The translations under genes were made by a program, and so were the position numbers. The notes under the pieces are model-generated. The model was not told the origin of the DNA, made no database searches, and saw nothing but the letters and a program-made list of their open reading frames with translations. A DNA stretch of 64,000 bases from positions 17,680,641 through 17,744,640 of the forward strand of contig OX104122.1 of the NCBI GenBank assembly GCA_944474755.1, in the 5' to 3' direction. The DNA comes from Limnoperna fortunei. Its lineage: Eukaryota; Mollusca; Bivalvia; Mytilida; Modiolidae. Positions 50,765 to 62,611 of this stretch are shown here, in pieces (within the stretch, counting starts at the first letter, position 1; every line of letters begins with the position of its first letter).

Positions 50765-53700
50765 AATAAACTGCACAAAACTCAATAAAGAAACAGTCAA
50801 TAAACTGCACAAAACTAAATAAAGAAACAGTCAATAAACTGTACAAAAATAAATAAAGTACCAATCAATAAATTGTACACAAACTTAATAAAGAAACAGT
50901 CAATAAAATGTACAAAACTCAATAAAGAACCAGTCAATAAACTGTACAAAACTCAATAAAGTACCAGTCAATAAACTATACAAAACTCAATAAATAAACA
51001 GTCAATAAACTGTACAAAACTAAATAAAGGACCAATCAATAAATTGTACACAAACTTAATAAAGAAACAGTCGATAAACTCTACGAAACTAAATAAAGAA
51101 CCAGTCAATAAAATGTACAAAACTCAATAAAGAACCAGTCAATAAACTGTACAAAACTGAATAAAGAACCAGTCAATAAAATGTACAAAACTCAATAAAG
51201 AACCAGTCAATAAACTGTACAAAACTCAATAAAGAACCAATCAATAAACTGTACAAAACTCAATAAAGAACCAGTCAATAAACTGTACAAAACTCAATAA
51301 AGAACCAGTCAATAAACTGTACAAAACTCAATAAAGAAACAGTCAATAAACTGTACAAAACTGAATAAGGAACCAGTCAATAAACTGTACAAAACTCAAT
51401 AAAGAACCAGTCAATAAACTGTACAAAACTCAATCAAAAAAAAAACAGTCAATGAACTGTACAAAACTCAATAAAGAATCAGTCAAGAAACTGTACAAAA
51501 CTCAATAAAGAACCAGTCAATAAACTGTACAAAATTCAGTAAAGAACAAGTCAGTAAACTGTACAAAACTCTATAAAGAAACAGTCAATAAACTGTACAA
51601 AACTCAAAAAGAAACAGTCAATAAACTGTACAAAATTCAGTAAAGAACAAGTCAGTAAACTGTACAAAACTCTATAAAGAAACAGTCAATAAACTGTACA
51701 AAACTCAATAAAGAACCAGTCAATAAACTGTACAAAACGCAATAAAGAAACAGTCAATAAACTGTACAAAACTGAATAAAGAACCAGTCAATAAAATGTA
51801 CAAAACCCAATAAAGAACCAGTCAGTAAACTGTACAAAACTTAATAAAGAACCAGTCAATAAACAGTACAAAACTAATTAAAGAAACAGTCAATAAACTG
51901 CACAAAACAAAATAAAGAACCAGTCAATAAACTGTACAAAGATAAATAAAGAAACAGTCAATAAACTATACAAAACTGAATAAAGAATAAGTCAATAAAC
52001 TGTACAAAACTCAATAAAGAACCCGTCAATAAACTGTACAAAACTCAATAAAGAAACAGTCTATAAACTGTACAAAACTCAATAAAGAAACAGTCAATAA
52101 CTGTACAAAACGCAATAAAGAACCAGTCAATAAACTGTACAAAACTCAATAAAGAATCAGTCAATAAACTGTACAAAACTCAATAAAGAACCAGACAATA
52201 AACTGTACAAAACTCAATCAATAAAGAAACAGTCAATAAACTGTACAAAATTCAATAAAGAACAAGTCAATAAACTGACAAAACTCAACAAAGAACCAGT
52301 CAATAAACTGTACAAAACTGAATAAAGAACCAGTCAATAAAATGTACAAAACTCAATAAAGAACCAGTCAATAAACTGTACAAAACTCAATAAAGAACCA
52401 ATCAATCAACTGTACAAAACTCAATAAAGAACCAGTCAATAAAATATACAAAATTCAATCAATAAAGAAACAGTCAATAAACTGTACAAAATTCAATAAA
52501 GAACCAGTCAATAAATTGTACAAAACTCAATAAAGAACCAGTCGATAAACTGTACGAAACAAAATAAAGAAACAGTCAATAAACTGTACAAAACTCAACA
52601 AAGAACCAGTCAATAAACTGTACAAAACTCAATAAAGAAACAGTCAATAAACTGTACAAAACTGAATAAAGAACCAGTCAATAAAATGTACAAAACTCAA
52701 TAAAGAACCAGTCAATAAACTGTACAAAACTGAATAAAGAACCAGTCAATAAAATGTACAAAACTCAACAAAGAACCAGTCAATAAACTGTACAAAACTC
52801 AATAAAGAACCAATCAATAAACTGTACAAAACTCAATAAAGAACCAGTCAATAAACTGTACAAAACGCAATAAAGAAACAGTCAATAAACTGTACAAAAC
52901 TTAATAAAGAACCAGTCAATAAACTGTACAAAACTCAATAAAGAACCAGTCAATAAACTGTACAAAACTGAATAAAGAACAAGTCAATAAAATGTACAAA
53001 ACTCAATAAGAACCAGTCAATAAACTGTACAAAATTCAGTAAAGAACAAGTCAGTAAACTGTACAAAACTCTATAAAGAAACAGTCAATAAACTGTACAA
53101 AACTCAATAAAGAACCAGTCAATAAACTGTACAAAACGCAATAAAGTAACAGTCAATAAACTGTACAAAACTGAATAAAGAACCAGTCAATAAAATGTAC
53201 AAAACTCAATAAAGAACCAGTCAGTAAACTGTACAAAACTTAATAAAGAACCAGTCAATAAACTGTACAAAACTAATTAAAGAAACAGTCAATAAACTGC
53301 ACAAAACAAAATAAAGAACCAGTCAATAAACTGTACAAAGCTAAATAAAGAAACAGTCAATAAACTATACAAAACTGAATAAAGAACCAGTCAATAAACT
53401 GTACAAAACTCAATAAAGAAACAGTCAATAAACTGTACAAAACTCAATAAAGAAACAGTCAATAAACTGTACAAAACTCAATAAAGAAACAGTCAATAAC
53501 TGTACAAAACGCAATAAAGAACCAGTCAATAAACTGTACAAAACTCAATAAAGAATCAGTCAATAAACTGTACAAAACTCAATAAAGAACCAGACAATAA
53601 ACTGTACAAAATTCAATAAAGAACCAGTCAATAAATTGTACAAAACTCAATAAAGAACTAGTCGATAAACTGTACGAAACTAAATAAAGAAACAGTCAAT

Positions 53701-55450
53701 AAACTGTACAAAACTCAACAAAGAACCAGTCAATAAACTGTACAAAACTTAATGAAGAAATAGTCAATAAACTGTACAAAACTGAATAAAGAACCAGTCA
53801 ATAAAATGTACAAAACTCAATAAAGAACCAGTCAATAAACTGTACAAAACTCAATAAAGAACCAATCAATCAACTGTACAAAACTCAATAAAGAACCAGT
53901 CAATAAACTATACAAAATTCAATCAATAAAGAAACAGTCAATAAACTGTACAAAATTCAATAAAGAACCAGTCAATAAATTGTACAAAACTCAATAAAGA
54001 ACCAGTCGATAAACTGTACGAAAATAAATAAAGAACCAGTCAATAAACTGTACAAAACTCAACAAAGAACCAGTCAATAAACTGTACAAAACTCAATAAA
54101 GAAACAGTCAATAAACTGTACAAAACTGAATAAAGAACCAGTCAATAAAATGTACAAAACTCAATAAAGAACCAGTCAATAAACTGTACAAAACTGAATA
54201 AAGAAACAGTCAATAAACTGTACAAAACTAAATAAAGAAACAGTCAATAAACTGTACAAAACTAAATAAAGAAACAGTCAATAAACTGTACAAAACTCAA
54301 TAAAGAAACAGTCAATAAACTGCACAAAACTCAATAAAGAAACAGTCAATAAACTGCACAAAACTAAATAAAGAAACAGTCAATAAACTGTACAAAAATA
54401 AATAAAGTACCAATCAATAAATTGTACACAAACTTAATAAAGAAACAGTCAATAAAATGTACAAAACTCAATAAAGAACCAGTCAATAAACTGTACAAAA
54501 CTCAATAAAGTACCAGTCAATAAACTATACAAAACTCAATAAATAAACAGTCAATAAACTGTACAAAACTAAATAAAGGACCAATCAATAAATTGTACAC
54601 AAACTTAATAAAGAAACAGTCGATAAACTCTACGAAACTAAATAAAGAACCAGTCAATAAAATGTACAAAACTCAATAAAGAACCAGTCAATAAACTGTA
54701 CAAAACTGAATAAAGAACCAGTCAATAAAATGTACAAAACTCAATAAAGAACCAGTCAATAAACTGTACAAAACTCAATAAAGAACCAATCAATAAACTG
54801 TACAAAACTCAATAAAGAACCAGTCAATAAACTGTACAAAACTCAATAAAGAACCAGTCAATAAACTGTACAAAACTCAATAAAGAAACAGTCAATAAAC
54901 TGTACAAAACTGAATAAGGAACCAGTCAATAAACTGTACAAAACTCAATAAAGAACCAGTCAATAAACTGTACAAAACTCAATAAAGAAACAGTCAATAA
55001 ATTGTACAAAACTCAATAAAGAACCAGTCAATAAACTGTACAAAACTCAATAAAGAAACAGTCAATAAATTGTACAAAACTCAATAAAGAAACAGTCAAT
55101 AAACTGTACAAAACTCAAGAAAGAACCAGTCAATAAACTGTACAAAACTCAATAAAGAATCAGTCAAGAAACTGTACAAAACTCAATAAAGAACCAGTCA
55201 ATGAACTGTACAAAACTCAATAAAAAAAAAACAGTCAATGAACTGTACAAAACTCAATAAAGAATCAGTCAAGAAACTGTACAAAACTCAATAAAGAACC
55301 AGTCAATAAACTGTACAAAATTCAGTAAAGAACAAGTCAGTAAACTGTACAAAACTCTATAAAGAAACAGTCAATAAACTGTACAAAACTCAAAAAGAAA
55401 CAGTCAATAAACTGTACAAAATTCAGTAAAGAACAAGTCAGTAAACTGTA
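50765..55450 (-). repeat. 4.7-kb segment duplicated from about 39100-43780
   Basis: Three anchors keep a constant offset of 11665-11667 bp: ACTAATTAAAG 40206/51873 and 41607/53272, CTGAATAAAGAAACAG 42529/54194, and CTGAATAAGGAACC 43246/54913. The match ends near 43785/55452, where ACTGAATAAAG and ACTCTATCAAG differ. This is a dispersed, same-orientation block duplication inside the array. Confidence 0.8.
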
Positions 55451-55920
55451 CAAAACTCTATCAAGAAACAGTCAATAAACTGTACAAAACTCAATAAAGA
55501 ACCAGTCAATAAACTGTACAAAACGCAATAAAGAAACAGTCAATAAACTGTACAAAACTGAATAAAGAACCAGTCAATAAAATGTACACAACTCAATAAA
55601 GAACCAGTCAGTTAACTGTACAAAACTTAATAAAGAACCAGTCAATAAACTGTACAAAACTCAATAAAGAACCAGTCAAAAAACTCTACAAAACTGAATA
55701 AGGAAACAGTCAATAAACTGTACAAAACTCAATAAAGAACCAGTCAATAAACTGTACAAAACTCAATAAAACTCAATAAAGAAACAGTCAATAAACTGTA
55801 CAAAACTCAAGAAAGAACCAGTCAATAAACTGTACAAAACTCAATAAAGAATCAGTCAAGAAACTGTACAAAACTCAATAAAGAACCAGTCAATGAACTG
55901 TACAAAACTCAATCAAAAAA

Positions 55921-55931
55921 AACAGTCAATG
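55921..55931 (-). other. Second unoccupied insertion site, inverted
   Basis: AACAGTCAATG (reverse complement CATTGACTGTT) sits between a CAATCAAAAAA monomer and GAACTGTACAAAATTCAG. This is the island-free version of the context at 56640-56682, only about 750 bp upstream of island copy 2. Confidence 0.6.
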
Positions 55932-56721
55932 AACTGTACAAAATTCAGTAAAGAACAAGTCAGTAAACTGTACAAAACTCTATAAAGAAACAGTCAATAA
56001 ACTGTACAAAACTCAATAAAGAACCAGTCTGTAAACTGTACAAAACTCAATAAAGAAATAGTCAATAAACTGTACAAAACTGAACAAAGAACCAGTCAAT
56101 AAACTGTACAAAACTCAATAATGAAAAAGTCAATAAACTGTACAAAACTCAATAAAGAAACAGTGAATAAACTGTACAAAACTAAATAAAGAAACAGTCA
56201 ATAAACTATAGAAAACTGAATAAAGAACCAGTCAATAAACTGTACAAAACTAATTAAAGAAACAGTCAATAAACTGCACAAAACTAAATAAAGAAACAGT
56301 CAATTAACTGTACAAAACTAATAAAAGAACCAGTCAATAAACTGTACAAAACTCAATAAAGAACCAGTCAATAAACTGTACAAAACTAAATAAAGAAACA
56401 GTCAATAAACTATACAAAACTGAATAAAGAACCAGTCAATAAACTGTACAAAACTCAATAAAGAAACAGTCAATAAACTGTAGAAAACTCAATAAAGAAA
56501 CAGTCAATAAATTGTACAAAACTCAATAAAGAAACAGTCAATAAACTGTACAAAACTCAAGAAAGAACCAGTCAATAAACTGTACAAAACTCAATAAAGA
56601 ATCAGTCAAGAAACTGTACAAAACTCAATAAAGAACCAGTCAATGAACTGTACAAAACTCAATCAACAAAAAACAGTCAATGTACTGGCTAAAAATAGTT
56701 CCGAATGCTAATGCGTATCAC

Positions 56722-56727
56722 TTTATT
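56722..56727 (-). terminator. Poly(A) signal candidate, island copy 2
   Basis: AATAAA on the minus strand in the same context as in copy 1, so any transcript would run leftward into block R1. Confidence 0.4.
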
Positions 56728-56784
56728 TGAAGATGTACAAAAAGCAATTATTACAACTATTCTTCCTTAGTTGAATACGATTAA

Positions 56785-56824
56785 CTGCAATAAACAAAAA
56801 TACCAATAAAAGTATGGAACTTAC
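56785..56824 (-). other. Candidate 40-bp intron, island copy 2
   Basis: GTAAGT donor and TTTATTGCAG acceptor on the minus strand, identical in length to copy 1. Confidence 0.35.
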
Positions 56825-57078
56825 ATGAATTTGAATGCATGAAATTTAACAAATGCAGTTTTAATATCTTAAAAATAAGGACAAATAAATGAAAATGTAC
56901 AGATCATAATTTGTTATTATTACATATTTTCCATAGAATTCACTGCACAATTCATGAAAAGTGGTGAATCGTATATTTCTAATGCATTAAAATAGTTTCA
57001 AAATAAACAGAACAAAACCTTTAAGTTGACATGAAGATTTATAAAGAGATTTCTTGCTTCTTTAAAAAGCATTCGGAC

Positions 57079-57095
57079 CACATGACTGTCATGTG
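57079..57095. promoter_or_regulatory. 17-bp E-box palindrome, island copy 2
   Basis: CACATGACtGTCATGTG, unchanged from copy 1 read on the other strand. Confidence 0.4.
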
Positions 57096-57120
57096 ACCTT
57101 AAAACTGCTCAAATAGGGGG

Positions 57121-57128
57121 TATTTATA
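57121..57128 (-). promoter_or_regulatory. TATA box candidate, island copy 2
   Basis: TATAAATA on the minus strand followed by CCCCC, as in copy 1, directing leftward. Confidence 0.45.
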
Positions 57129-57355
57129 GTGCTTATTTATCGCGTCTCGAACATTCTCAAAAACATTACAAAAGGATCGAAATATCGTAGAAAAAACATT
57201 ACTTTTACAATTCTAATTAATACTCTTTTAAAAACATGCAAAATAATTACATTGTTATTTATCGTGATCTCACTCACCAATTCGGAAGTATTCCCACAAA
57301 AAATTCAGTACAGTATCCATGAATCATTAACACCATTCACTAGAAAGAAGTAGTA

Positions 57356-58642
57356 AAGAACCAGTCAATAAACTGTACAAAACTCAATAAAGAACCATTC
57401 AATAAATTGTACAAAACTGAATAAAGAACCATTCAATAAACTGTATAAAACTCAATAAAGAACCGGTCAATAAACTGTACAAAAGTCAATAAAGAACCAG
57501 TCAATAAACTGTTCAAAACTCAATCAATGAAGAAGCAGTCAATAAACTGTACAAAACTCAAATAAAGAACCAGTCAATAAACTGTACAAAACTCAATAAA
57601 GAACCAGTCAATAAACTGTACAAAACTAAATAAAGAACCATTCAATAAACTGTATAAAACTCAATAAAGAACCGGTCAATAAACTGTACAAAAGTCAATA
57701 AAGAACCAGTCAATAAACTGTTCAAAACTCAATCAATGAAGAAGCAGTCAATAAACTGTACAAAACTCAAATAAAGAACCAGTCAATAAACTGTACAAAA
57801 CTAAATAAAGAAACTGTCAAAAAACTGTACAAAACTAAATAAAAAAACAGTCAATAAACTATCCAAAACTATATAAAGGACCAGTCAATAAATTGCACAC
57901 AACTAAATAAAGTAACAGTCAATAAAATGTAGAAAACTCAATAAAGAACCCGTCAATAAACTGTATAAAACTCAATAAAGAACCAGTCAATCAACTGTAC
58001 AAAACTCAATAAAGAAACAGTGAATAAACTGTACAAAAATCAATAAAGAACCAGTCAATAAATTGCACTAAAACCCAATAAAGAACCAGTCAATAAACTG
58101 TACAAAACTGAATACAGAACCAGTCAATAAACTGTACAAAACTCAATAGAGAACCAGTCAATACACTGTACAAAACTGAATAAAGAACCAGTCAATAAAC
58201 TGTACAAAACTTAATAAAGAACCAGTCAATAAACTGTACAAAACTCAATAAAGAACCATTCAATAAACTGTACAAAACTGAATAAAGAACCAGTCAATAA
58301 AATGTACAAAACTCAATAAAGAACCAGTCAATAAACTGTACAAAACTCAATAAAGAACCAATCAATAAACTGTACAAAACTCAATAAAGAACCAGTCAAT
58401 AAACTGTACAAAACTCAATAAAGAACCAGTCAATAAACTGTACAAAACTCAATAAAGAAACAGTCAATAAATTGTACAAAACTCAATAAAGAAACAGTCA
58501 ATAAACTGTACAAAACTCAAGAAAGAACCAGTCAATAAACTGTACAAAACTCAATAAAGAATCAGTCAAGAAACTGTACAAAACTCAATAAAGAACCAGT
58601 CAATGAACTGTACAAAACTCAATCAACAAAAAACAGTCAATG
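57356..58642 (-). repeat. 34-bp satellite array, block R2
   Basis: About 38 monomers between islands 2 and 3. They include distinctive variants: AACCATTCAATAAA, CTGTATAAAACTC, AACCGGTCAATAAA, AAAAGTCAATAAAG and CTATCCAAAACTATATAAAGG. As reverse complement these recur at 1-480 and 22380-23000. Confidence 0.97.
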
Positions 58643-58681
58643 TACTGGCTAAAAATAGTTCCGAATGCTAATGCGTATCAC

Positions 58682-58687
58682 TTTATT
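58682..58687 (-). terminator. Poly(A) signal candidate, island copy 3
   Basis: AATAAA on the minus strand, as in copies 1 and 2. Confidence 0.4.
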
Positions 58688-58744
58688 TGAAGATGTACAA
58701 AAAGCAATTATTACAACTATTCTTCCTTAGTTGAATACGATTAA

Positions 58745-58784
58745 CTGCAATAAACAAAAATACCAATAAAAGTATGGAACTTAC
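58745..58784 (-). other. Candidate 40-bp intron, island copy 3
   Basis: GTAAGT...TTTATTGCAG on the minus strand, intact. Confidence 0.35.
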
Positions 58785-59038
58785 ATGAATTTGAATGCAT
58801 GAAATTTAACAAATGCAGTTTTAATATCTTAAAAATAAGGACAAATAAATGAAAATGTACAGATCATAATTTGTTATTATTACATATTTTCCATAGAATT
58901 CACTGCACAATTCATGAAAAGTGGTGAATCGTATATTTCTAATGCATTAAAATAGTTTCAAAATAAACAGAACAAAACCTTTAAGTTGACATGAAGATTT
59001 ATAAAGAGATTTCTTGCTTCTTTAAAAAGCATTCGGAC

Positions 59039-59055
59039 CACATGACTGTCATGTG
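59039..59055. promoter_or_regulatory. 17-bp E-box palindrome, island copy 3
   Basis: CACATGACtGTCATGTG, intact. Confidence 0.4.
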
Positions 59056-59080
59056 ACCTTAAAACTGCTCAAATAGGGGG

Positions 59081-59088
59081 TATTTATA
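59081..59088 (-). promoter_or_regulatory. TATA box candidate, island copy 3
   Basis: TATAAATA on the minus strand, intact. Confidence 0.45.
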
Positions 59089-59315
59089 GTGCTTATTTAT
59101 CGCGTCTCGAACATTCTCAAAAACATTACAAAAGGATCGAAATATCGTAGAAAAAACATTACTTTTACAATTCTAATTAATACTCTTTTAAAAACATGCA
59201 AAATAATTACATTGTTATTTATCGTGATCTCACTCACCAATTCGGAAGTATTCCCACAAAAAATTCAGTACAGTATCCATGAATCATTAACACCATTCAC
59301 TAGAAAGAAGTAGTA

Positions 59316-61938
59316 AAGAACCAGTCAATAAACTGTACAAAACTCAATAAAGAACCATTCAATAAATTGTACAAAACTGAATAAAGAACCATTCAATAAA
59401 CTGTATAAAACTCAATAAAGAACCGGTCAATAAACTGTACAAAAGTCAATAAAGAACCAGTCAATAAACTGTTCAAAACTCAATCAATGAAGAAGCAGTC
59501 AATAAACTGTACAAAACTCAAATAAAGAACCAGTCAATAAACTGTACAAAACTCAATAAAGAACCAGTCAATAAATTGTACAAAACTAAATAAAGAACCA
59601 TTCAATAAACTGTATAAAACTCAATAAAGAACCGGTCAATAAACTGTACAAAAGTCAATAAAGAACCAGTCAATAAACTGTTCAAAACTCAATCAATGAA
59701 GAAGCAGTCAATAAACTGTACAAAACTCAAATAAAGAACCAGTCAATAAACTGTACAAAACTAAATAAAGAAACTGTCAAAAAACTGTACAAAACTAAAT
59801 AAAAAAACAGTCAATAAACTATCCAAAACTATATAAAGGACCAGTCAATAAATTGCACACAACTAAATAAAGTAACAGTCAATAAAATGTAGAAAACTCA
59901 ATAAAGAACCCGTCAATAAACTGTATAAAACTCAATAAAGAACCAGTCAATCAACTGTACAAAACTCAATAAAGAAACAGTGAATAAACTGTACAAAACT
60001 CAATAAAGAACCAGTCAATAAATTGCACTAAAACCCAATAAAGAAATAGTCAATAAACTGTACAAAACTGAATACAGAACCAGTCAATAAACTGTACAAA
60101 ACTCAATAGAGAACCAGTCAATACACTGTACAAAACTGAATAAAGAACCAGTCAATAAACTGTACAAAACTTAATAAAGAACCAGTCAATAAACTGTACA
60201 AAACTCAATAAAGAACCATTCAATAAACTGTACAAAACTGAATAAAGAACCAGTCAATAAAATGTACAAAACTCAATAAAGAACCAGTCAATAAACTGTA
60301 CAAAACTCAATAAAGAACCAATCAATAAACTGTACAAAACTCAATAAAGAACCAGTCAATAAACTGTACAAAACTCAATAAAGAACCAGTCAATAAACTG
60401 TACAAAACTCAATAAAGAAACAGTCAATAAACTGTACAAAACTGAATAAGGAACCAGTCAATAAACTGTACAAAACTCAATAAAGAACTAGTCAATAAAC
60501 TGTACAAAACTTAATAAAGAAACAGTCAATAAATTGTACAAAACTCAATAAAGAACCAGTCAATAAACTGTACAAAACTCAATAAAGAAACAGTCAATAA
60601 ATTGTACAAAACTCAATAAAGAAACAGTCAATAAACTGTACAAAACTCAAGAAAGAACCAGTCAATAAACTGTACAAAACTCAATAAAGAATCAGTCAAG
60701 AAACTGTACAAAACTCAATAAAGAACCAGTCAATGAACTGTACAAAACTCAATAAAAAAAAACAGTCAATGAACTGTACAAAACTCAATAAAGAATCAGT
60801 CAAGAAACTGTACAAAACTCAATAAAGAACCAGTCAATAAACTGTACAAAATTCAGTAAAGAACAAGTCAGTAAACTGTACAAAACTCTATAAAGAAACA
60901 GTCAATAAACTGCACAAAACTCAAAAAGAAACAGTCAATAAACTGTACAAAATTCAGTAAAGAACAAGTCAGTAAACTGTACAAAACTCTATAAAGAAAC
61001 AGTCAATAAACTGTACAAAACTCAATAAAGAACCAGTCAATAAACTGTACAAAACGCAATAAAGAAACAGTCAATAAACTGTACAAAACTTAATAAAGAA
61101 CCAGTCAATAAAATGTACACAACTCAATAAAGAACCAGTCAGTAAACTGTACAAAACTTAATAAAAAACCAGTCAATAAACTGTACAAAACTCAATAAAG
61201 AACCAGTCAAAAAACTCTACAAAACTGAATAAGGAAACAGTCAATAAACTGTACAAAACTCAATAAAGAACCAGTCAATAAACTGTACAAAACTCAATAA
61301 AACTCAATAAAGAAACAGTCAATAAACTGTACAAAACTCAAGAAAGAACCAGTCAATAAACTGTACAAAACTCAATAAAGAATCAGTCAAGAAACTGTAC
61401 AAAACTCAATAAAGAACCAGTCAATAAACTGTACAAAATTCAGTAAAGAACAAGTCAGTAAACTGTACAAAACTCTATAAAGAAACAGTCAATAAACTGT
61501 ACAAAACTCAATAAAGAACCAGTCTGTAAACTGTACAAAACTCAATAAAGAAATAGTCAATAAACTGTACAAAACTGAACAAAGAACCAGTCAATAAACT
61601 GTACAAAACTCAATAACGAAAAAGTCAATAAACTGTACAAAACTCAATAAAGAAACAGTGAATAAACTGTACAAAACTAAATAAAGAAACAGTCAATTAA
61701 CTGTACAAAACTAATAAAAGAACCAGTCAATAAACTGTACAAAACTCAATAAAGAACCAGTCAATAAACTGTACAAAACTAAATAAAGAAACAGTCAATA
61801 AACTATACAAAACTCAAGAAAGAACCAGTCAATAAACTGTACAAAACTCAATAAAGAATCAGTCAAGAAACTGTACAAAACTCAATAAAGAACCAGTCAA
61901 TGAACTGTACAAAACTCAATCAACAAAAAAAGTCAATG
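59316..61938 (-). repeat. 34-bp satellite array, block R3
   Basis: About 77 monomers between islands 3 and 4. The first ~1.1 kb copies block R2. The rest (60408-61938) resembles 54900-56660, including the CTCAATAAAACTCAATAAAG short monomer (about 55767 and 61291). Confidence 0.97.
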
Positions 61939-61977
61939 TACTGGCTAAAAATAGTTCCGAATGCTAATGCGTATCAC

Positions 61978-61983
61978 TTTATT
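61978..61983 (-). terminator. Poly(A) signal candidate, island copy 4
   Basis: AATAAA on the minus strand, intact. Confidence 0.4.
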
Positions 61984-62040
61984 TGAAGATTTACAAAAAG
62001 CAATTATTACAACTATTCTTCCTTAGTTGAATACGATTAA

Positions 62041-62080
62041 CTGCAATAAACAAAAATACCAATAAAAGTATGGAACTTAC
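62041..62080 (-). other. Candidate 40-bp intron, island copy 4
   Basis: Donor and acceptor intact; the nearby G-to-A change (AATTTAAATGC) lies outside the splice sites. Confidence 0.35.
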
Positions 62081-62334
62081 ATGAATTTAAATGCATGAAA
62101 TTTAACAAATGCAGTTTTAATATCTTAAAAATAAGGACAAATAAATGAAAATGTACAGATCATAATTTGTTATTATTACATATTTTCCATAGAATTCACT
62201 GCACAATTCATGAAAAGTGGTGAATCGTATATTTCTAATGCATTAAAATAGTTTCAAAATAAACAGAACAAAACCTTTAAGTTGACATGAAGATTTATAA
62301 AGAGATTTCTTGCTTCTTTAAAAAGCATTCGGAC

Positions 62335-62351
62335 CACATGACTGTCATGTG
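62335..62351. promoter_or_regulatory. 17-bp E-box palindrome, island copy 4
   Basis: CACATGACtGTCATGTG, intact. Confidence 0.4.
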
Positions 62352-62376
62352 ACCTTAAAACTGCTCAAATAGGGGG

Positions 62377-62384
62377 TATTTATA
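62377..62384 (-). promoter_or_regulatory. TATA box candidate, island copy 4
   Basis: TATAAATA on the minus strand, intact. Confidence 0.45.
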
Positions 62385-62611
62385 GTGCTTATTTATCGCG
62401 TCTCGAACATTCTCAAAAACATTACAAAAGGATCGAAATATCGTAGAAAAAACATTACTTTTACAATTCTAATTAATACTCTTTTAAAAACATGCAAAAT
62501 AATTACATTGTTATTTATCGTGATCTCACTCACCAATTCGGAAGTATTCCCACAAAAAATTCAGTACAGTATCCATGAATCATTAACACCATTCACTAGA
62601 AAGAAGTAGTA

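Larger units (their letters stand above)
32289..56682 (-). repeat. 34-bp satellite array, block R1 (inverted; A-rich strand on +)
   Basis: About 717 monomers in reverse orientation, read on + as TCAATAAAGAACCAG and TCAATAAACTGTACAAAAC. Each monomer carries AATAAA twice. Two higher-order cassettes alternate, marked at an ACTAATTAAAG monomer. Type A has AAACAGTAC and GAATAAGTC (32394, 37509, 40206, 44844, 51873; the 48051 copy has lost GAATAAGTC). Type B has AAACTGTAC and AAAGCTAAAT (33794, 35360, 38909, 41607, 49451, 53272). Where a B follows an A directly, the spacing is about 1400 bp, except 44844, which is followed by another A. No gene is seen. Confidence 0.98.
56683..57355 (-). mobile_element. 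Island copy 2 (truncated, inverted)
   Basis: About 673 bp, the reverse complement of 24712-25388 with few changes. It starts with TACTGGCT directly after AACAGTCAATG (the retained half of the target duplication). It ends at TAGTAA fused to satellite AGAACCAGTC, with TAA shared at the junction. The missing 147 bp include the 144-bp far end with the basic reading frame. It shares ACTGCTC (copy 1 ATTGCTC) and AATAAGGAC (copy 1 AATAATGAC) with copies 3 and 4. Confidence 0.9.
56488..58447 (-). repeat. 1960-bp compound unit (satellite plus island), copy 1
   Basis: Island copy 2 with about 195 bp of satellite before it and 1.1 kb after it repeats at once, offset 1960 bp, as 58448-60407. Few differences are seen: AAACTGTAC near 57614 against AAATTGTAC near 59574, and GAACCAGTC near 58083 against GAAATAGTC near 60043. 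A third version follows from about 61810. Confidence 0.9.
58643..59315 (-). mobile_element. Island copy 3 (truncated, inverted)
   Basis: No difference from copy 2 was seen on reading; same left flank and same TAGTAA/satellite fusion. It lies 1960 bp downstream of copy 2 and was multiplied with its satellite flank rather than inserted independently. Confidence 0.9.
58448..60407 (-). repeat. 1960-bp compound unit (satellite plus island), copy 2
   Basis: Tandem copy of 56488-58447, containing island copy 3. After about 60407 the array continues with GAATAAGGAACC monomers shared with 43246, 46452 and 54913, instead of going directly into another island. Confidence 0.9.
61939..62611 (-). mobile_element. 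Island copy 4 (truncated, inverted)
   Basis: Same extent and same truncation as copies 2 and 3, with a few private changes: GAAGATTTAC for GAAGATGTAC near 61990, AATTTAAATGC for AATTTGAATGC near 62091, and a lost C in the flanking repeat (AAAAGTCAATG). It lies 3296 bp after copy 3. All the signals listed for the other copies are retained. Confidence 0.9.

Noticed and set aside
57129..57353. 74-75 codon open frame in every island (also 59089-59313, 62385-62609 and 24715-24942 on minus)
   Set aside because: It starts with GTG, with no in-frame ATG before a TAG just upstream. It is AT-rich, runs opposite to the TATA and splice signals, and its repetition in four copies only reflects copying of the island. 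Its single hydrophobic stretch is not enough to call a gene.
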